This document shows, piece after piece, positions 1 to 8,588 of a stretch of 37,466 bases of DNA (positions are counted from its first letter, which is position 1; each line of letters starts with the position of its first letter). Below the pieces are notes generated by a model. That model was given only the letters and a program-made list of their open reading frames with translations. It did not search any database and was not told the DNA's origin. The DNA comes from an uncultured Desulfuromonadales bacterium (GTDB lineage: Bacteria; Desulfobacterota; Desulfuromonadia; Desulfuromonadales; Trichloromonadaceae): positions 1 through 37,466 of the forward strand of contig CALZIZ010000034.1 of assembly GCA_945787465.1 (NCBI GenBank), in the 5' to 3' direction. Both the position numbers and the translations under genes were made by a program.

Positions 1-2
1 GG

Positions 3-1838
3 CTAGTCCCCATTCGCCTGCCCCATGCGCAGCGGCCCGCCACGTGCGGTGGGCCAGAGCAGGCAGTTGGATGCCGATCCTGGGACGGTGAAGATATCCA
101 TGCCGTGATCAAAGGTCTGGACGAAGATCTCGAGCTGGCCGTCGCCGTCCAGATCGCCGACGGCCGGCGCGGCCGGGGCTCCGTTGCCGTTGCCGTTGTG
201 TCCGGGGTCGGGGAGAGGGATGTCGTGCAGCAGGGTGCCGTCGGCGCCGAGGATCACCAGGTTCCCTGAATCGTTGGCGTCGGGTGCGCCATAGGTAGCG
301 AAGAGCAGTTCGGGCGAGCCATCCTGGTTCAGGTCGGCGGCCGTGACCTCGGAGGCATACATAACCGCCTTGCCGTGGGTGAAATTGAAACGCCAGAGTT
401 CGTTTGCGGTGGCGTCGAAAGAGTGGATGAAGCCATCGTTGAGGGAGACCAGGATCTCGGGGGCAGCATCGCCCTGAATGTTCACCGTGGTCGGGGCCGG
501 CACGCCGTTGGGCGGGTACCAGCCGTCCACGCTGATCGGCCTTTCGCCTCGGGGCAACACTTCCCAACCTGGTTTTCGCATGGCCGAGCGGCTGCGGTCG
601 CCGTGGGCGCCTTCGAGGACCATGACGGCGTAGGCCTGGGTCTCATAGGGCTCGTTCTTCTCCACGTTCGGTATGCCGATCACCTCATCCTTGCCGTCAC
701 CATCAAGATCGACGATGTTGGGGGGCGAAGCGGTCCACTGAAGCCACTCCTGGCGGATAGGGTGGGGCCAGTCGCCCTGGTGCAGGTGGTAGTGGTCCTC
801 CTCCACCTGCGGATCGGCCCAGCGGATGAACTGCCCCCAGGTCATCGGCAGTCCACGGTAATCGCTCTGGCGGTTGGTGAACCAGGGGGAGGCATCGATC
901 GCCTGCCCGTCGTGGTCGAAGGCCTGGATATGATGGTTGTCGTAGGTGGTAAGAATTTCCAGCTCGGGATCGTCGTCGATATTGCCGATGCCCACATTCA
1001 GCCCGTAACAGCCGTATCCGTGGTGGCCGGCGCCGTTGCGGTCGGCATCGCCTCCTTCGCCGGTGCGGCTGTTGTAGCGGGGCCAGGCAGTAAAACCGAC
1101 GTCTGCCGGCTGGTAGGACGATCCGTTCGCCGCAAAGACAAAGAGCTGGGCACCGCCGTTGTCAGTGCTGGCGGTCTGGGTGGTGGTGGCGACCACCTCG
1201 ATAGACCCGTTGCCGTCCAGATCGGCAGCGGCCAGGCCGCGGACTTCGGGGCGGTTGCCGGCGGTGGTGGTGTCAACCGGCCAGCCGCTTTTGCGCTGCA
1301 GACCGCCACGCCATTCATAGGCGTAGACCTCGTGGCCGTTGGCGTAAATCACCTCGGTGATTCCGTCCCCCTCCAGGTCGGTGACTACGTGGGGAGCATA
1401 AATGCGACCCTCGCCGCCATCGGCCCGGTCGAGCAGGGTGCCGTCGCTGCCGAACACGTACAGCGAGTAGTAGGCGGCAATCAGTTCGTTGCTGCCGTCG
1501 CCGTCCAGATCGGCGACCACAGGAGAGGCATACCAGCTCGTCTGGCCGGGCAGGTTCATCCAGAACCGGGGAGCGGCCACCTCGCCGGCGCTCTGTCCGA
1601 CTGCGCAGACTGGGTTACGCTCTCCTCCTGTGGCACTGCCTCCGGCCGGAAGGGAATTTGAGATGCCAGGACCTTGTTGGTTGCCGGAGGATCCTGACCC
1701 GCCCGAGCATCCAATTACCAACGCGGTACACAGCGCGAGCAGCAAGCCGCTCAGGGCAGCCGACGGAATTCTTATTCGCTGCCAGGGCCTTTTTCTCCCC
1801 CCAGTTGCAAAGCGCGTTCGCTTGTTCTTCTCCTCCAT
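3..1838 (-). CDS. FG-GAP/VCBS-repeat lipoprotein
   Basis: This is a predicted secreted lipoprotein of about 611 residues. The ATG at 1838 is chosen over upstream codons because GAGG sits 6 bases before it. The basic N-terminus is followed by a hydrophobic stretch and the lipobox VIGC, so the mature protein should be lipid-anchored. The body contains at least six Asp-rich loops of the DLDGDG type (for example DLDGDGSNELI, DLEGDGITEVI, DLDGNGSIEVV, DLDGDGKDEVI, DLNQDGSPELL, DLDGDGQLEIF), which are the calcium-binding signature of FG-GAP/integrin-like beta-propellers. No catalytic domain is visible. A structural or adhesive envelope role is inferred from the family; ligand and partner are unknown. 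It is the last gene on this strand before the window edge and its stop lies inside the window. Confidence 0.85.
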   Translation of the reverse strand: MEEKNKRTRFATGGRKRPWQRIRIPSAALSGLLLALCTALVIGCSGGSGSSGNQQGPGISNSLPAGGSATGGERNPVCAVGQSAGEVAAPRFWMNLPGQTSWYASPVVADLDGDGSNELIAAYYSLYVFGSDGTLLDRADGGEGRIYAPHVVTDLEGDGITEVIYANGHEVYAYEWRGGLQRKSGWPVDTTTAGNRPEVRGLAAADLDGNGSIEVVATTTQTASTDNGGAQLFVFAANGSSYQPADVGFTAWPRYNSRTGEGGDADRNGAGHHGYGCYGLNVGIGNIDDDPELEILTTYDNHHIQAFDHDGQAIDASPWFTNRQSDYRGLPMTWGQFIRWADPQVEEDHYHLHQGDWPHPIRQEWLQWTASPPNIVDLDGDGKDEVIGIPNVEKNEPYETQAYAVMVLEGAHGDRSRSAMRKPGWEVLPRGERPISVDGWYPPNGVPAPTTVNIQGDAAPEILVSLNDGFIHSFDATANELWRFNFTHGKAVMYASEVTAADLNQDGSPELLFATYGAPDANDSGNLVILGADGTLLHDIPLPDPGHNGNGNGAPAAPAVGDLDGDGQLEIFVQTFDHGMDIFTVPGSASNCLLWPTARGGPLRMGQANGD

Positions 1839-1872
1839 GTCTATCCTCAGCACAATGGCAGTTGTTAAAAAA

Positions 1873-1917
1873 GCTGGCGGCGCAAAAAGTCCGCCCTACT
1901 GCGGTTCAGTGGTTTTT
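1873..1917. repeat. Partial copy of an interspersed repeat at the broken end of arsM
   Basis: The segment around gcaaaaagtccgccctactg followed by (g)cagtggttt matches, with one or two differences, the reverse complement of 12901-12940 inside the fetA/fetB insertion element. It lies immediately beyond the point where recognisable arsM sequence stops. It is read here as one end of the same element family. No second end or target duplication was found. Confidence 0.6.
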
Positions 1918-2313
1918 CAGGACCTCAACATATTACATCCAGCCTCAACGACGGCCTGCTTGGCCGGTTCAACCATCTCAGAAGCGAAATCGATGCCAAT
2001 CGCCCGGCCTTTTTCGCCAACCTTCTGGGCAGCAAGAATGACTGTCGATCCCTCCGCCACAGCCGAGGTCCACGACCACATCACCGACCTGGATGTCGGC
2101 AAAACCACTGGGGTTGCCACAACCGCGAGAAAGGTTGAGGGCCACCTCCGGAATTGAGGAAAGGGTTTCGTTGCTATAGAGCCCTTGCTCAAGCGCATAA
2201 CCCGAACCGGGCCGTTGCCTGCGGGGTCAACAAGGGCCCTTGCTGCTGCCGGTTTGGACGAATTGGCCGTAACGGGTCTTCACCAATTGTTTGATGTTTT
2301 CAGGGTTCACCAT
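1917..2313 (-). pseudogene. arsM: arsM-like arsenite methyltransferase remnant with in-frame UGA (probable selenocysteine)
   Basis: Reading from the ATG at 2313 gives an ArsM-type N-terminus: a KTRYGQF segment, then GPC followed by UGA (2227-2229), then GYALEQGLYSNETL, SSIPEVALNLSRGCGNP and the SAM-binding region VVDLGCGGGID. In ArsM proteins this early position commonly carries a Cys pair, so the UGA is plausibly selenocysteine. A CCCG-GTT-CGGG hairpin 14 bases after the UGA could act as a bacterial SECIS. A single extra A near 2042 then shifts the frame: the next block, ILAAQKVGEKGRAIGIDF, is only readable one base over. Homology stops at about residue 112 of an expected 250 or more, next to a repeat copy. 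The start lies 12 bp after the upstream GTPase stop. It is non-functional as it stands. Confidence 0.75.
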
Positions 2314-2325
2314 TTCCACCCTATC

Positions 2326-3723
2326 TTAAACCTCCACCTGGTCGTCTTCGGCAAAAATTTCAGAGATGATCTCTACAAGTTGCTCCTCGGCATCTACGTT
2401 TTCTATTTCGGAACGCAATTGCCTGAAAACCCTCTCCAAACGCTTTTGTTCCCCGTCCTTTAGCGGACGGGCCAACGACTTAAGGCCCGCCTCGATGTTC
2501 AACTCTCCCCTTTCGGCGTGAGTGCGTTTGGAGATAAGCGCATGGTGAAGCCGGGCCCTTGCAAATACCATGTGGGGGAAATTGATGTTACGGGTCGGAC
2601 CCGCAACCAGCAGTTTGTGCCCCAGGGGCATGTTGAGAATGCGGATATCGATGAGCTTCTCTGCCGCCAGCAGAGAGGTAGCCGCGCCCATGCCCCCGCC
2701 GATGAGGGTTCCCAACAACATGGAGGCTCCGCCTGTTACTGCATCGATGGTCCCGCCTACCGCGGCGCCGCTGAGCACGCCCAATCCCAACAACTGCATG
2801 CGGGACAGCCCGAATAGGCGCCAGGACTCCTCGGAAAAGAGTCCGCCTTCATCGAGCAGAGCCAACTCCTGCTCAATGCGGTCAACCTTATGGTGGGCGT
2901 AGACATCCTCCACCATGTTTCGACTGCGTCTTTCGAGGGTTTGCAGGTGCCTTCGATAGGCGGCTTCAAGCGCCGGTTTCTCCTGTTCCATATCGACTTC
3001 GGGGACGAGCTTTTTTTCCAGGCGAAACAAGAGCATGTCCGCCAGGGAGCGGGCGATGACGCGGGCCGCGTTTAGCCGGCATTGCGTTCGGTTCTGCAGT
3101 AAATTGTCTACCGCCCGCTGAAGCGTGGAGCGCCACTGTCCCTGAAGTTGACCGAAGGCCCGCAACAGTTCGATTCGCTTGTGAAAATCTGCGGTGAGCG
3201 CATTAAACACCCGGACGACGCTGAAATACTGCCCCAGCGCAACTTGCCAGGCAGCGATATGATCGGCATTACCGATGGGGTTGATAAGGGCCATGCGCGG
3301 TTGCCCCGTCCAGCGCAGGATCTCCATTTCTGCCTCATACTCGCGACCGTATGGCACCGCCCCGTCTACCACGTAGAGAACCCCGGCGCCCTCCATCACC
3401 GGGGTGAGCAGTTCGCACTCATCGACAAAGCGGTTGCCGCTGCGGTGAGCTTTGAGGAAATCGCGAACCACATCCGGGTGTTTGTCCGCAGTGGTTTCGT
3501 GTTTCTGCATCCAGTCCAACGCAGCCCGAGCCCGCTGAAAACCCGGGGTATCGACCAGTGTATAAAGAACCTCTTCGTCGACTTTCATGGGGTAGGCGCG
3601 ACAACGGGTGGTGGTGCCCGGGATACGCCCCACCGCAACCGAATCATCGTGCGCCAGCGTGGCAACGATACTGGACTTGCCTTTGTTGGGGTGCCCTACG
3701 ACAGCGAACACCGGTTCGGACAT
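2326..3723 (-). CDS. DUF3482-type GTPase
   Basis: The protein has 465 residues. The N-terminal G domain shows a P-loop GHPNKGKS at residues 10-17, a G2-like TTTR segment and a G3 DTPG motif, so it belongs to the Era/HSR1-like GTPases. No canonical NKxD is obvious; a LINPIGNADH segment lies near the expected place. The C-terminal half fits the DUF3482 region and contains a glycine-rich, weakly hydrophobic stretch near residues 305-345 (GAAVGGTIDAVTGGASMLLG). Its ATG overlaps the stop of the upstream DUF2868 gene by one base (TAATG), which implies translational coupling. The two families are known to occur as a pair; the process they serve is not established. A membrane-associated GTPase module is the reasonable inference. 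Confidence 0.85.
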   Translation of the reverse strand: MSEPVFAVVGHPNKGKSSIVATLAHDDSVAVGRIPGTTTRCRAYPMKVDEEVLYTLVDTPGFQRARAALDWMQKHETTADKHPDVVRDFLKAHRSGNRFVDECELLTPVMEGAGVLYVVDGAVPYGREYEAEMEILRWTGQPRMALINPIGNADHIAAWQVALGQYFSVVRVFNALTADFHKRIELLRAFGQLQGQWRSTLQRAVDNLLQNRTQCRLNAARVIARSLADMLLFRLEKKLVPEVDMEQEKPALEAAYRRHLQTLERRSRNMVEDVYAHHKVDRIEQELALLDEGGLFSEESWRLFGLSRMQLLGLGVLSGAAVGGTIDAVTGGASMLLGTLIGGGMGAATSLLAAEKLIDIRILNMPLGHKLLVAGPTRNINFPHMVFARARLHHALISKRTHAERGELNIEAGLKSLARPLKDGEQKRLERVFRQLRSEIENVDAEEQLVEIISEIFAEDDQVEV

Positions 3724-5180
3724 TATGCACCGCCTTCTTTACGTACCGGGATGATGAATGTCCAGGGATCGCCGAGTTGTTCGACCGCTGCTTCCCAGAC
3801 CCTCCCCAGTTCGGGCTGCGAGGGCACGACCTCGGCCGCACTGCCCAGCCCAAGGGGGACAATGCCCAGGGGCAGACGTTGTCCTGCCGCTCTTCGAAGG
3901 TCTTGAAGAAAATCCCTGAACTCGGCCATCGGAGGCTCCCAGGCTTTAACCAGGATGAGAACGGCATGTGATTGATCTGCGCAGACCGAGTTTATAACCT
4001 GCCGGTCCTGATCAAGGGTGCGGGCCCCTCCGGCCTGGTGCAACGCTGACAGACTGCCCGCCCAGTTGGCGCGCAGCCAGCTGACAAGGGTCTCTGGACT
4101 TAACCCCGTGTCAGACCAGTCGATGGTGGAAAAAGTCTTCCCGCGAAGGTCCCCCATGAGACGGTGATGCAGCGCGCCACCGCTCTCGGTGACAGCACCG
4201 ACTTCCGGTTCGCTGGCCCGCGTCTCAATAAGCTGGGTATTCAATCGAGCCAGCAGCGACTGGACACCGGGGTGATGACGCATGGTGTGGCTAAGGGAAG
4301 CGTTTAAGCGCCAATGGGACAGCAGTAACAGAATAATTCGCGGCAGCAGTCCGTAAACCAGCATACACAGGATGAGAAAGGGCCACCATTCACCGAATAT
4401 TTGCGGACTAGAATCAGCGCCGTTCAAGGGGCCCGGCTGCATGCGAAAATATCTGGTGGCCTCGATGAGTTCAAGCGACGGCTGGGCTTGGGACATTATG
4501 GCTGACCAGGGCCTGCCCAGGGCGTTTGTGATTTGCTGAAGATCCTGCGCATCGGCCTGCAGGGTAGTACTCCAGCCAAAGGCCAGATCGGTAAAAACAA
4601 TCAGGTACAGACTGCCAGCCAAGGCGCCGAGGTTAAAGGCGACCCCGAAGGCCTGACCGGAGCGGATAACCATCCATTTTTCAACTGTCCCAAAAAGTTT
4701 ACGGTGGGCTTCGGTCTTGCCGATCAGGGCTGCGGCTGCGTTCTTGAGCCTAGCTGGCAAATACCGGGCAAGGTGTTTTTGCAGGTGGCCAGGGCTGAGC
4801 AGGCTCAGGGCATCTTGCAGCGATCGCATGCCGGGAACGAAACCACGGGTCTTTTCCGGCAACATGGTGACGCCCAGCAACAGCAAGAGAAGGAGTTGGA
4901 AGCCGACATATATGGCCAGGACATGGATGACGTTAACCGGCCGGCTTCCGTCGTAATAGAACAGCGCTGCGGCGCTCAGCCAGCCCAGGGCTGCCCCGGA
5001 AACCACCAGAACCAGCATCCCAATGCGCATGGCAGTTACCGCGCGCCTGCCTGGCGAGGCACCTTCGGTGCTTTGCACACGGTTCAGCCAGGCCACCAGT
5101 TGAGCCCAGGGGTCTTCACGTATTTGGCCAAGTTGATCGACCAGATCGACCAGATTAGCCAGTGTCGGGGGATGTTTCAT
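3723..5180 (-). CDS. DUF2868 multi-spanning membrane protein
   Basis: The protein has 485 residues with four clear hydrophobic segments, at roughly residues 49-76, 85-107, 170-200 and 265-290. The first begins MRIGMLVLVVSGAALG and the second IHVLAIYVGFQLLLLLLLG. The remaining 190 or so C-terminal residues look soluble and presumably cytoplasmic. The sequence and its position directly upstream of a DUF3482 GTPase identify it as the DUF2868 partner. It is the first gene of this unit, with 229 bp of non-coding DNA separating it from the divergent hydrolase gene. The biochemical function is unknown; acting as the membrane anchor or effector for the GTPase is an inference from gene pairing. Confidence 0.85.
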   Translation of the reverse strand: MKHPPTLANLVDLVDQLGQIREDPWAQLVAWLNRVQSTEGASPGRRAVTAMRIGMLVLVVSGAALGWLSAAALFYYDGSRPVNVIHVLAIYVGFQLLLLLLLGVTMLPEKTRGFVPGMRSLQDALSLLSPGHLQKHLARYLPARLKNAAAALIGKTEAHRKLFGTVEKWMVIRSGQAFGVAFNLGALAGSLYLIVFTDLAFGWSTTLQADAQDLQQITNALGRPWSAIMSQAQPSLELIEATRYFRMQPGPLNGADSSPQIFGEWWPFLILCMLVYGLLPRIILLLLSHWRLNASLSHTMRHHPGVQSLLARLNTQLIETRASEPEVGAVTESGGALHHRLMGDLRGKTFSTIDWSDTGLSPETLVSWLRANWAGSLSALHQAGGARTLDQDRQVINSVCADQSHAVLILVKAWEPPMAEFRDFLQDLRRAAGQRLPLGIVPLGLGSAAEVVPSQPELGRVWEAAVEQLGDPWTFIIPVRKEGGA

Positions 5181-5409
5181 AAATCCATCAAAATGATTTT
5201 ACACTATGGCCATCCATCGTAAGTCATCGGCATTCCAAGTCTAACTGAAAACATAGAGAAGTAAACAACCCCAAGAACCAGGCCCGCTGGAGGGAAAATC
5301 CTTTAAAAATTGATCAATTTGCAACATGGTCTTGGTTCGATTTTGGAAAAAACTGATAACCTTTTTATCTAACAGCATCTCCGAACCCTAATTCCGCCCA
5401 GAGGAAACC

Positions 5410-6045
5410 ATGAAACAGAGAAAAGTCACTTTTACCAATGACGATGGCACGCAGCTCGCTGCCGTACTTGATCTTCCCGAGGATGAACAGCCCGTCGCCT
5501 ATGCCATTTTCGCCCATTGTTTCACCTGCACCAAAAACCTTACCGCCGCAGCCAACATCGCCCGAGCGTTGAGCAGCAAGCGAATCGCCGTATTTCGTTT
5601 CGACTTCGCAGGCCTTGGCGAGAGCGAGGGGGATTTCTCCGACACCACCTTTTCATCGGATGTGCGCGATCTGGTTGCCGCTGCCCGCTTCCTTGAAGCA
5701 GGATACGAAGCCCCGCGCATTCTCATCGGCCACTCCCTGGGCGGCGCAGCGGTCCTGCTGGCCGCAGCGGATGTCCCCTCGGTAAAAGCGGTGGTGACCA
5801 TCGGCGCCCCCGGGCACCCCCGCCATGCGGCCGGTCTTTTCAAGGACTCCCGGGAAGAGATTGAGCGCTCCGGGAAGGCCAGGGTCGATCTTGCCGGCCG
5901 CACCTTCACCATCAGAAAGTCGTTTCTCGACGACCTGGAAACCCATACCCCCGAGGAGCCAAGCACCCCAAGAGCTTCATCTCCCTCGACCCGGCCGACC
6001 ACCTTCTGTCCCGCAAAGAGGATTCACTTTACACAGGAGACATGA
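5410..6045 (+). pseudogene. Alpha/beta hydrolase half of a hydrolase-OsmC fusion, broken by an internal deletion
   Basis: The first 180 or so codons are a normal serine hydrolase of the bifunctional alpha/beta hydrolase-OsmC family. They include an FAHCFTCTKN oxyanion region and the nucleophile elbow GHSLGG. After FLDDLETHTPEE (about 5957) the reading frame becomes nonsense. The expected downstream text, HPKSFISLDPADHLLSRKED, is present but one frame over, and it runs straight into the OsmC domain. Relative to the family about 30 codons are missing, including the segment that carries the catalytic acid Asp, while the catalytic His region (PADHLL) survives out of frame. The stop overlaps the next ATG as ATGA. 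A working hydrolase cannot be made from this frame. Confidence 0.8.
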
Positions 6046-6545
6046 TCGCAGCCTGGGCACAGCGCTATCTTGAAATCAGCGAAGACCGGGAGGCTCCGCC
6101 CGAGGTCATCGATAACCGGGTGACGGTCCGCACCGGCGCCGAGGGTTTTCGCACCGACCTGTTCGCCAACGGCCATGCCCTGGTGGCCGATGAACCAGTG
6201 GCTTACGGCGGCACCGGCCTGGGCCCCTCCCCCTATGACTATCTGCTGGCAGCCCTCGGGTCCTGCACCAGCATGACCGTACAGATGTACGCCCGACGAA
6301 AAAACTGGCCGCTTGAAGATGCGGTGGTGCGGCTAAAACACGAGAAAATTCACGCTCAGGACTGTGAGCACTGCGAAGAGAAGGATGGCAAGATCGACCA
6401 CTTTGAACGGGAACTCGACCTGAAGGGTCCCTTGAGCGCCGACCAGCGGGAGCGCCTTCTGGAGATTGCAGAGAAATGCCCGGTGCATCGTACCCTGCAC
6501 TCGGAGGTTGTGATCAGGACACGCTTGCGGGATGCAGAGGGATAG
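6042..6545 (+). CDS. OsmC-family peroxidase domain (C-terminal half of the split fusion)
   Basis: This 167-residue frame contains a complete OsmC/Ohr-like domain. Both redox cysteines are present, in LGSCTS and in EKCPVH, along with the family's conserved Arg-bearing N-terminal strand region. The first 20 or so codons (MIAAWAQRYLEIS) are really the last helix of the hydrolase, which shows that the two domains were once a single polypeptide. The ATG at 6042 overlaps the upstream TGA, so coupled reinitiation could still yield a free OsmC domain able to reduce organic hydroperoxides. That rescue is an inference. There is no good ribosome-binding site of its own. Confidence 0.7.
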   Translation: MIAAWAQRYLEISEDREAPPEVIDNRVTVRTGAEGFRTDLFANGHALVADEPVAYGGTGLGPSPYDYLLAALGSCTSMTVQMYARRKNWPLEDAVVRLKHEKIHAQDCEHCEEKDGKIDHFERELDLKGPLSADQRERLLEIAEKCPVHRTLHSEVVIRTRLRDAEG

Positions 6546-6575
6546 GAGGGGCTAAACCCAAGACATGGTTATTTG

Positions 6576-6626
6576 CCACCAAGCCACCAAGAAAATCGAA
6601 AAAGAACCCTGCTTGGTGGCTTGGTG
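6576..6626. repeat. Inverted pair of ccaccaag-type short repeats
   Basis: The tandem ccaccaagccaccaag at 6576-6591 is followed by its inverse, cttggtggcttggtg, at 6612-6626. It lies just after the OsmC stop. The interval 6546-6898 contains no convincing gene: short open frames there have no recognisable product. Confidence 0.7.
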
Positions 6627-6743
6627 CCTCGTATGGAGAAATCCTGGCATGTTGGACTATGGATCCGCTTTCTGTCCTATGTTTCTATTTTGGGCATGGT
6701 GCTTTTTCACTGGTGGGGCCGGCCCCATCCTGCCGACTTCAGT

Positions 6744-6818
6744 CCGTTCGGCCTGAGCCTGTCGAAGGCCTTGGACATGTCTGGTGAACCGATGCTTCGA
6801 CAGGCTCAGCATGAACGG
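6744..6818. repeat. REP-like inverted repeat (cctgagcctgtcgaagg type)
   Basis: The arm 6744-6767 (containing gcctgagcctgtcgaag) and the arm 6795-6818 (containing cttcgacaggctcagc) are nearly perfect reverse complements separated by 27 bases. This palindromic unit resembles repetitive extragenic elements seen in many bacterial genomes. It lies between the OsmC frame and the terminator of the leucine operon. Confidence 0.75.
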
Positions 6819-6898
6819 CAGGCAAAAAGGTTTTTCGCTTTTCTTGGTGGCTCATTGATTGAGGGGTGCACTTTTAAAAGGATGAAAGCCACAAATTA

Positions 6899-6937
6899 AG
6901 GCCCTGCAGGGTACCGACCCTGCAGGGCCTTTATTTT
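6899..6937 (-). terminator. Rho-independent terminator of the acyl-CoA synthetase operon
   Basis: A perfect 14-bp stem (6899-6912 with 6917-6930) closes a 4-base loop. T-rich sequence lies on both sides (ttattttcc to the right, ttaattt when read leftward), so it may work in both directions. It starts right after the synthetase stop. Confidence 0.85.
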
Positions 6938-6938
6938 C

Positions 6939-8567
6939 CTACGCCATCTTTACCGAGGCCGCCTCCTGCAGGCCGAACTCATCGACAGCCATTTCGCGCA
7001 GCTTGAACTTCTGGATCTTGCCGCTGGCGGTCATGGGATACTCGGTGACGAACTTGACGTAACAGGGGATCTTGTAATTGGCGATCCTGCCTTTGCAAAA
7101 CTCCTTGATCTCTTCAATCGTGGCACTCTCCCCGTCCTTAAGCTTTATCGCAGCCATCACCTGCTCGCCGTATTTCTTATCAGGCACGCCGAAAACCTGA
7201 ACGTCCGAAACCTTGGGGTGGGTGTAGAGATACTCTTCGATTTCCCTTGGGTAGATGTTCTCGCCGCCCCGGATGATCATGTTCTTGATACGTCCGGTAA
7301 TCTTGTAATAGCCGTTCTCGTCCATCACCGCCAGGTCGCCAGTATGCAGCCAGCCCTCGGCGTCGATGGCCCGGGCCGTCTCTTCGGGCATCTTGTAGTA
7401 CCCCTTCATGACCAGCGAGCCGCGGGCGCACAACTCGCCCTGCTGTCCGGGAGGCAGGGTTTCATCGGTCGCATGGTCGACGATTTTCACCTCGACGTTG
7501 GATACCGCTCGGCCCACCGTCGATACCCTCAGGTCCAGCGGGTCATTGGTGCGGGTCTGGGTGATAACCGGGGAGGCCTCGGTCTGGCCATAGGCTATGG
7601 TGACTTCGCTGGCGTGCATTTCGCTGACCACCCGCTTCATGACCTCGATGGGGCACGGTGAGCCGGCCATGATTCCGGTGCGCAGGCTGGAGAGGTCGTA
7701 TTTATCAAAATTGGCATGTTCCAGTTCGGCAATGAACATGGTGGGCACCCCGTGCAGGGCGGTGCACTTCTCCGTTTCAAGAGGCACCATGGTTGCGCCG
7801 TGGGTCACGCAGGCGAGCACTCCGAGCACGCAGCCGAAGCAATGGAAGAACGGCACCGGGATGCACAACCGATCCTTTTCGGTAAAGCCCATGCACTTGG
7901 CGACTTCGTTGCCGTTATTGACGATATTGTGATGGGTCAGCATGACCCCCTTGGGAAAACCCGTGGTCCCCGAGGTGTACTGCATGTTGATGACCTCGTG
8001 CTCGTCGAGGGAGCCCTTGACCTGCAGCAAGGCGGCATCGGAGATTTGCTCCCCGAGCTTTTCCACCTGGTGAAAGGCCAGCATCCCCTTGGGGGAGACG
8101 CCGCCGAGAAATACGACATTTTTCAAAAAAGGCAGCTGCGGGGTTTCAAGCTGACCGGGTCGGGCCTCTTTGAGTTCAGGGATCACCTCATTCACCGTCT
8201 TGACATAATCGGTGTCCTTGAACCCTTTGACCAGAAAGAGGGTCGTGGTGTCGGACTGCTTGAGAACGTACTCGAGTTCGGCGGATTTGTAGTTGGTATT
8301 GACCGTCACCAGCACAGCGCCGATCTTGGCCGTGGCAAACTGCAGCACCACCCACTCGGGCACATTGGTCGCCCAGATCGAAACATGGTCGCCTTTTTTC
8401 ACCCCGAGTGCCAGCAGGCCCTTGGCAACCCGGTCGCACAGGGCGTCAAATTCGCGATAGCTGTAGCGCAGCTCGCGGTCAGGGTAGACCAGGGCATCGT
8501 TGTTCGGAAAACGACGGGCAATATCCTCAAGCAATCCACCGATGGTAAAATGCAGGCTGTTCGCCAT
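6939..8567 (-). CDS. AMP-dependent acyl-CoA synthetase
   Basis: This 542-residue ANL-superfamily enzyme should activate a carboxylic acid to its CoA thioester via an acyl-adenylate. Visible motifs in order are the P-loop-like YTSGTTGFPKG (about 200-210), the YGQTEASPV motif A5 region, the GWLHTGDLA segment, the hinge GRIKNMIIRGGENIYP, and the catalytic lysine in TASGKIQKF near the C-terminus. The length is normal for FadD-like or medium/branched-chain ligases. AAGGAG lies 8 bases before the ATG. It is the last gene of a unit with liuC-like and isovaleryl-CoA dehydrogenase genes, so isovalerate or another short or branched acid is a plausible substrate. That specificity is inferred from context only. 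Confidence 0.9.
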   Translation of the reverse strand: MANSLHFTIGGLLEDIARRFPNNDALVYPDRELRYSYREFDALCDRVAKGLLALGVKKGDHVSIWATNVPEWVVLQFATAKIGAVLVTVNTNYKSAELEYVLKQSDTTTLFLVKGFKDTDYVKTVNEVIPELKEARPGQLETPQLPFLKNVVFLGGVSPKGMLAFHQVEKLGEQISDAALLQVKGSLDEHEVINMQYTSGTTGFPKGVMLTHHNIVNNGNEVAKCMGFTEKDRLCIPVPFFHCFGCVLGVLACVTHGATMVPLETEKCTALHGVPTMFIAELEHANFDKYDLSSLRTGIMAGSPCPIEVMKRVVSEMHASEVTIAYGQTEASPVITQTRTNDPLDLRVSTVGRAVSNVEVKIVDHATDETLPPGQQGELCARGSLVMKGYYKMPEETARAIDAEGWLHTGDLAVMDENGYYKITGRIKNMIIRGGENIYPREIEEYLYTHPKVSDVQVFGVPDKKYGEQVMAAIKLKDGESATIEEIKEFCKGRIANYKIPCYVKFVTEYPMTASGKIQKFKLREMAVDEFGLQEAASVKMA

Positions 8568-8588
8568 GAGCTTTCTCCTTTTGCAACC

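Noticed and set aside
375-1661. Long open frame on the plus strand opposite the FG-GAP lipoprotein
   Set aside because: It is antisense to a well-supported gene, has no recognisable domain, and arises from high-GC codon use on the other strand. Similar long antisense frames opposite coaBC (15588-17024) and the REC-kinase (20343-21776) were dropped for the same reason.
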